Assembly: GCA_002359975.1 (NCBI GenBank)
Contig: DENG01000040.1
Span: 1-9,560 of the forward strand
Direction: 5' to 3'
DNA length: 9,560 nucleotides
Source of the DNA: Polynucleobacter sp. UBA2650
GTDB taxonomy: Bacteria > Pseudomonadota > Gammaproteobacteria > Burkholderiales > Burkholderiaceae
The translations under genes were made by a program, and so were the position numbers. Below, in pieces: positions 6,526 to 9,560 of this stretch. The notes beneath the pieces are model-generated. The model was not told the origin of the DNA. It saw only the letters and a list, made by a program, of their open reading frames with translations, and did not search any database. Every line of letters begins with the position of its first letter. Within the stretch, counting starts at the first letter, position 1.

Positions 6526-7647
6526 GTGGAAGTCCTCTCAACCCTTCTTTATTTTTTGGTCACCATCGGTATCTTGGTGAGTTTTCATGAGTTTGGTCAC
6601 TACGCGGCAGCACGTTTGTGCGGTGTAAAAGTTTTACGTTTTGCAGTGGGCTTTGGAAAACCCCTTTTAAGCTTTCGGTCGAAATCGCAAACAGAGTGGG
6701 TTATTGCAGCCATTCCATTAGGCGGTTACGTCAAATTACTCGACGGGCGCGACACTGAGCAAATCATCAGTGATGAAGATAGGCCTTGTGCATTTGATAC
6801 CCAACCTTTATGGCGGCGCTCTTTTATTGTTGCTGCCGGACCGTTGGCTAATTTTTTGCTAGCCATTCTCCTATTGGCATTTATTTACATCAACGGTGTA
6901 CAGCAACTGCCTGCTCAGATTAAAGCTCCTGCCGCACAAACCTTGGCCGCCCAATTAGATATGGAGGCTGGTGATGAGATTCTTGCTATGAAGTTAGACT
7001 CCGATAGTGAGTTTGTACGAATAGTGAGTTGGAATGATTTGCGTTGGAGATTATTGGATGCCATTACCGCAGAAGAGGGCTTTTCATTAGAGCTGGAATC
7101 AGAGGACGGCGAGAGCCATGTGGTTCAGTTTAGGGCTGAGAACTTGCCTCGGCTGACACCAGATTCAGACCCATTTGCACGCTTAGGGATCTTACCGATG
7201 CCGGGCAAAGATGACAAAGGAGAATCCACTTGGTTCGAGCTTCAACTAGACCCCCTTGATGCTTTGATTTATGCAGGAGAGCGAGTATGGTTAATCACGA
7301 AAGTATCAACCCGCATGATGACAGGGCTCATTACTGGATCGACCTCTCTAAAGCAATTGAGCGGCCCCATTAGTATTGCGGATATGGCTGGCAAGTCAGC
7401 CCAGTTTGGTTGGCAGTCGTTCTTATCCTTTTTGGCACTTTTGAGCATCAGTATTGGCTTATTAAACTTAGTGCCTTTACCCATGCTCGATGGCGGTCAG
7501 CTCCTGTATGATGCATGGGAGTTGGTCTCTGGAAAACGCTTGTCGATTGAGCTTCAAGAGATCTTTCAAAAATTTGGCTTTATATTGATCATTGCCTTAA
7601 CTATTTTTGCTGTATTTAATGACCTACAACGATTTTTTCCGTCCTAA
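6526..7647 (+). CDS. rseP: RIP zinc metalloprotease RseP, short form with one PDZ domain
   Basis: RseP is an inner-membrane site-2 protease. After a first cut of anti-sigma factor RseA by DegS, it cleaves RseA inside the membrane and frees sigma-E; it also clears signal-peptide remnants. The first membrane segment (about 5-27) carries the zinc motif HEFGH (H21, E22, H25). The third holds NLVPLPMLDGG with the third ligand D322. GPISIADMAG (280-289) and a fourth segment (about 349-366) also fit. The length is 373 residues against 450 in E. coli. The periplasmic part (about 130-222) aligns with E. coli PDZ1 up to DPFARLGILP, then passes straight to the segment before membrane helix 3, so PDZ2 appears absent. 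The start is GTG, 3 bases after the dxr stop; an in-frame stop just upstream rules out extension. Confidence 0.95.
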   Translation: MEVLSTLLYFLVTIGILVSFHEFGHYAAARLCGVKVLRFAVGFGKPLLSFRSKSQTEWVIAAIPLGGYVKLLDGRDTEQIISDEDRPCAFDTQPLWRRSFIVAAGPLANFLLAILLLAFIYINGVQQLPAQIKAPAAQTLAAQLDMEAGDEILAMKLDSDSEFVRIVSWNDLRWRLLDAITAEEGFSLELESEDGESHVVQFRAENLPRLTPDSDPFARLGILPMPGKDDKGESTWFELQLDPLDALIYAGERVWLITKVSTRMMTGLITGSTSLKQLSGPISIADMAGKSAQFGWQSFLSFLALLSISIGLLNLVPLPMLDGGQLLYDAWELVSGKRLSIELQEIFQKFGFILIIALTIFAVFNDLQRFFPS

Positions 7648-9560
7648 TGCCACGTTCTAAAACCCCTCTCTTAGCAATTCTTAAGCAATCGATTTATGTG
7701 ATTGCATCTCTGGTTTTAATGCTTGGTATCCCAGTAAAGTCTGTGCATGCTGCAGAGCCATTTGTGGTTAAAGATATTCGGGTGGAGGGTTTGCAGCGCG
7801 TGGAGCCTGGAACAGTGTTTAGTTATCTACCTGTTCAAGTGGGTGAGCGCTTTACGAGCGAGAAGGCAGCAGATTCTATCAAGGCTTTATATGCCACTGG
7901 CTTCTTTCGGGATGTTCAGATTCAGGCTCAAGGTGATGTCTTAATTGTGATTGTGGAAGAACGTCCAACCATCTCGCGAATTGAGTTCACGGGGATGAAA
8001 GAATTTGACTCAGAGGTTGTTCGTAAGTCCCTGCGTACCGTTGGTGTTGCTGATGCTCGTTTTTATGACAAAGCCCTGATTGATAAAGCAGAGCAAGAGT
8101 TAAAGCGTCAGTATGTGAGCAAGGGGCTTTTTGCTGCCGAGGTTGTAACCACGGTTACGCCTGGGGCGCGCAATCAGGTTGCTATCTTTTTCAATATTGA
8201 TGAAGGCCCAACTGCCAAGATCAAAGAAATTAATTTTATTGGTAACAAGGCTTTCAGTGAGAGCACTTTGCGTAGCGAGATGCAATTACAAACGGGGGGA
8301 TGGTTATCTTGGTATTCAAAAGATAATTTGTACTCCAAGCAAAAACTGACCGCTGATCTAGAAACAATACGTTCCTATTATTTAAATCGCGGGTATCTCG
8401 AGTTTGTGATTGAGTCGACCCAGGTTTCGATTACACCAGACAAAAAAGATATTTATCTCACTGTGAGTATTCGTGAGGGCAATAAATTTACTGTTAAGAA
8501 CATTAGTTTGGCTGGCGAGTTACTGGGCAAGGAGAAGGAGTTTCGGTCTCTTCTTACCGTTAAACCGGGTGAGACCTTTTCATCTGCCAAGTTAGCCGAA
8601 AGCACCAAAGCGATTGCTGAGAAATTAGGCTCTTATGGATACGCTTTTGCAGTGATTAATCCTCAGCCTGATATCCGTCGAGATCTCAATGAGGTTGATA
8701 TCACCTTGGTGGTAGATGCCGGACGGCGTGTTTATGTTCGCAAGGTTGAGATTACGGGGAATGCCAAAACACGTGATTTAGTTATTCGGCGGGAGATGCG
8801 TCAGTTTGAGAGCTCTTGGTTTGATAGCGAAAAAATTCGCTTATCGAAAGAGCGCATTAACCGTACAGGCTATGTTAAGGATAGTGAAATCACCACGGCC
8901 GATGTCCCAGGCTCTCCAGATCAGGTTGACGTTAATGTGAAGGTAGAGGAGAAGCCTACAGGGGCGATCTCGATTGGTGCTGGATTCTCATCCACTGAGA
9001 AGTTAATCCTGTCCGCAGGTATTAATCAAGAGAATGCCTTTGGAACAGGTACTAGTATTGGCTTAAATTTCGCACTGGGTAAAATTAACCAGTCCTTAGC
9101 CCTTTCTCAATACGACCCATACTTTACAGAGAATGGCATTAGTCGCTATACCGATTTGTTCTATCGTTCGAGTAAGCCCCTGTATTACGTAGGCGATTCT
9201 GAATATCAAATTAAATCAGTCGGTACCAATCTAAAGTTTGGAGTCCCCTATACGGAAGTTGACCGAGTCTTCTTTGGGAGTGGCTTTGAGTTATTTGATA
9301 TCAACGTTACTCAAAATACCCCGCAACCCTACCAAAACTATGCAAATGCCTGGGGAGTTAGAACTCCCCCTGGTGGCCGAGTTCAAACCTACAATATTCC
9401 CGCTACGATTGGATGGGCGCGCGATGGCCGAGATAGTGCTTTGATTCCTTCCAAAGGTTCCTTACAGCGGTTATCAGGTGAGGTGGGAACACCCCTTGGT
9501 AATTTAACTTTTTATCAGCTAAACGCTCAGTACCAACAGTACCACTCTTTCTCTAAAGGT
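7647..9560 (+). CDS. bamA: Outer membrane protein assembly factor BamA, partial (C-terminus off the right edge)
   Basis: BamA is the central Omp85 subunit of the BAM complex, which folds and inserts outer-membrane beta-barrels. The frame is open from an ATG at 7647 to the edge, giving 638 codons; full family members run to roughly 770-810, so the end of the barrel is missing. A signal peptide covers about residues 1-35, with predicted cleavage after SVHA. Five POTRA domains follow at about 38-107, 108-187, 188-278, 279-359 and 360-437. Landmarks are FVVKDIRVEGLQRV in P1, EERPTI, KQKLTADLETIRSYYLNRGY in P3, and VIRREMRQFE plus PGSPDQVDV in P5. The barrel begins near 440. The VRG(F/Y) motif of barrel loop 6 would lie past the edge. 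The ATG overlaps the rseP stop by one base (TAATG). The upstream bases are pyrimidine-rich with no Shine-Dalgarno, so start is probably by coupling. Confidence 0.97.
   Translation, partial: MPRSKTPLLAILKQSIYVIASLVLMLGIPVKSVHAAEPFVVKDIRVEGLQRVEPGTVFSYLPVQVGERFTSEKAADSIKALYATGFFRDVQIQAQGDVLIVIVEERPTISRIEFTGMKEFDSEVVRKSLRTVGVADARFYDKALIDKAEQELKRQYVSKGLFAAEVVTTVTPGARNQVAIFFNIDEGPTAKIKEINFIGNKAFSESTLRSEMQLQTGGWLSWYSKDNLYSKQKLTADLETIRSYYLNRGYLEFVIESTQVSITPDKKDIYLTVSIREGNKFTVKNISLAGELLGKEKEFRSLLTVKPGETFSSAKLAESTKAIAEKLGSYGYAFAVINPQPDIRRDLNEVDITLVVDAGRRVYVRKVEITGNAKTRDLVIRREMRQFESSWFDSEKIRLSKERINRTGYVKDSEITTADVPGSPDQVDVNVKVEEKPTGAISIGAGFSSTEKLILSAGINQENAFGTGTSIGLNFALGKINQSLALSQYDPYFTENGISRYTDLFYRSSKPLYYVGDSEYQIKSVGTNLKFGVPYTEVDRVFFGSGFELFDINVTQNTPQPYQNYANAWGVRTPPGGRVQTYNIPATIGWARDGRDSALIPSKGSLQRLSGEVGTPLGNLTFYQLNAQYQQYHSFSKG

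Noticed and set aside
7631..7647. T-run (TTTTTT) at the end of rseP as a possible terminator
   Set aside because: No GC-rich stem precedes it, and bamA starts on the rseP stop codon, so termination there would make no sense.
1..9560. Search for mobile elements, CRISPR arrays, tRNA/rRNA genes, toxin-antitoxin or defence genes, or a hidden new system
   Set aside because: Nothing was found. Almost all of the window is accounted for by ten conserved housekeeping genes, and the only non-coding stretch longer than 22 bases is the 185-base map-rpsB region.

Overview
The window is a stretch of bacterial core chromosome from a betaproteobacterium. The order map (reverse strand), then rpsB-tsf-pyrH-frr-uppS-cdsA-dxr-rseP-bamA, the protein sequences and the moderate GC content together suggest Burkholderiales, most like Polynucleobacter. 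The genus is an inference from remembered family features; no search was run. I see no insertion sequence, phage gene, tRNA, rRNA, CRISPR array or sign of recent transfer.

Layout: positions 1-536 hold the N-terminal two thirds of methionine aminopeptidase (map), read leftwards and cut by the window edge. Positions 537-721 are the only sizeable non-coding stretch (185 bases). This divergent control region holds a TATAAT -10 element and a strongly foldable rpsB leader, which is probably the site where ribosomal protein S2 controls its own operon. From 722 to the right edge, nine genes run rightwards with gaps of at most 22 bases, and two junctions overlap by one base (TAATG at rpsB/tsf and at rseP/bamA). 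No intrinsic terminator is visible between them, so they probably form one long transcriptional unit. It continues past the edge, because bamA is still open at 9560. In related bacteria the next genes are usually skp/ompH, lpxD, fabZ, lpxA and lpxB.

The genes fall into two functional blocks. rpsB, tsf, pyrH and frr serve translation and nucleotide supply: S2, EF-Ts, UMP kinase and ribosome recycling factor. uppS, cdsA, dxr, rseP and bamA serve the envelope. dxr makes isoprenoid precursor, uppS turns isoprenoid into the C55 carrier for peptidoglycan and lipopolysaccharide, and cdsA makes CDP-diacylglycerol for phospholipids. rseP cuts anti-sigma factors in the envelope stress response, and bamA inserts outer membrane proteins.

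This is an ordinary, highly conserved housekeeping cluster and I found no undescribed system in it. The points worth a second look are the structured rpsB leader, a ten-pair stem-loop over the frr stop codon just before uppS, an RseP about 77 residues shorter than the E. coli protein that seems to lack the second PDZ domain, and the weak or absent Shine-Dalgarno sequences at most internal genes, which suggests heavy reliance on translational coupling.
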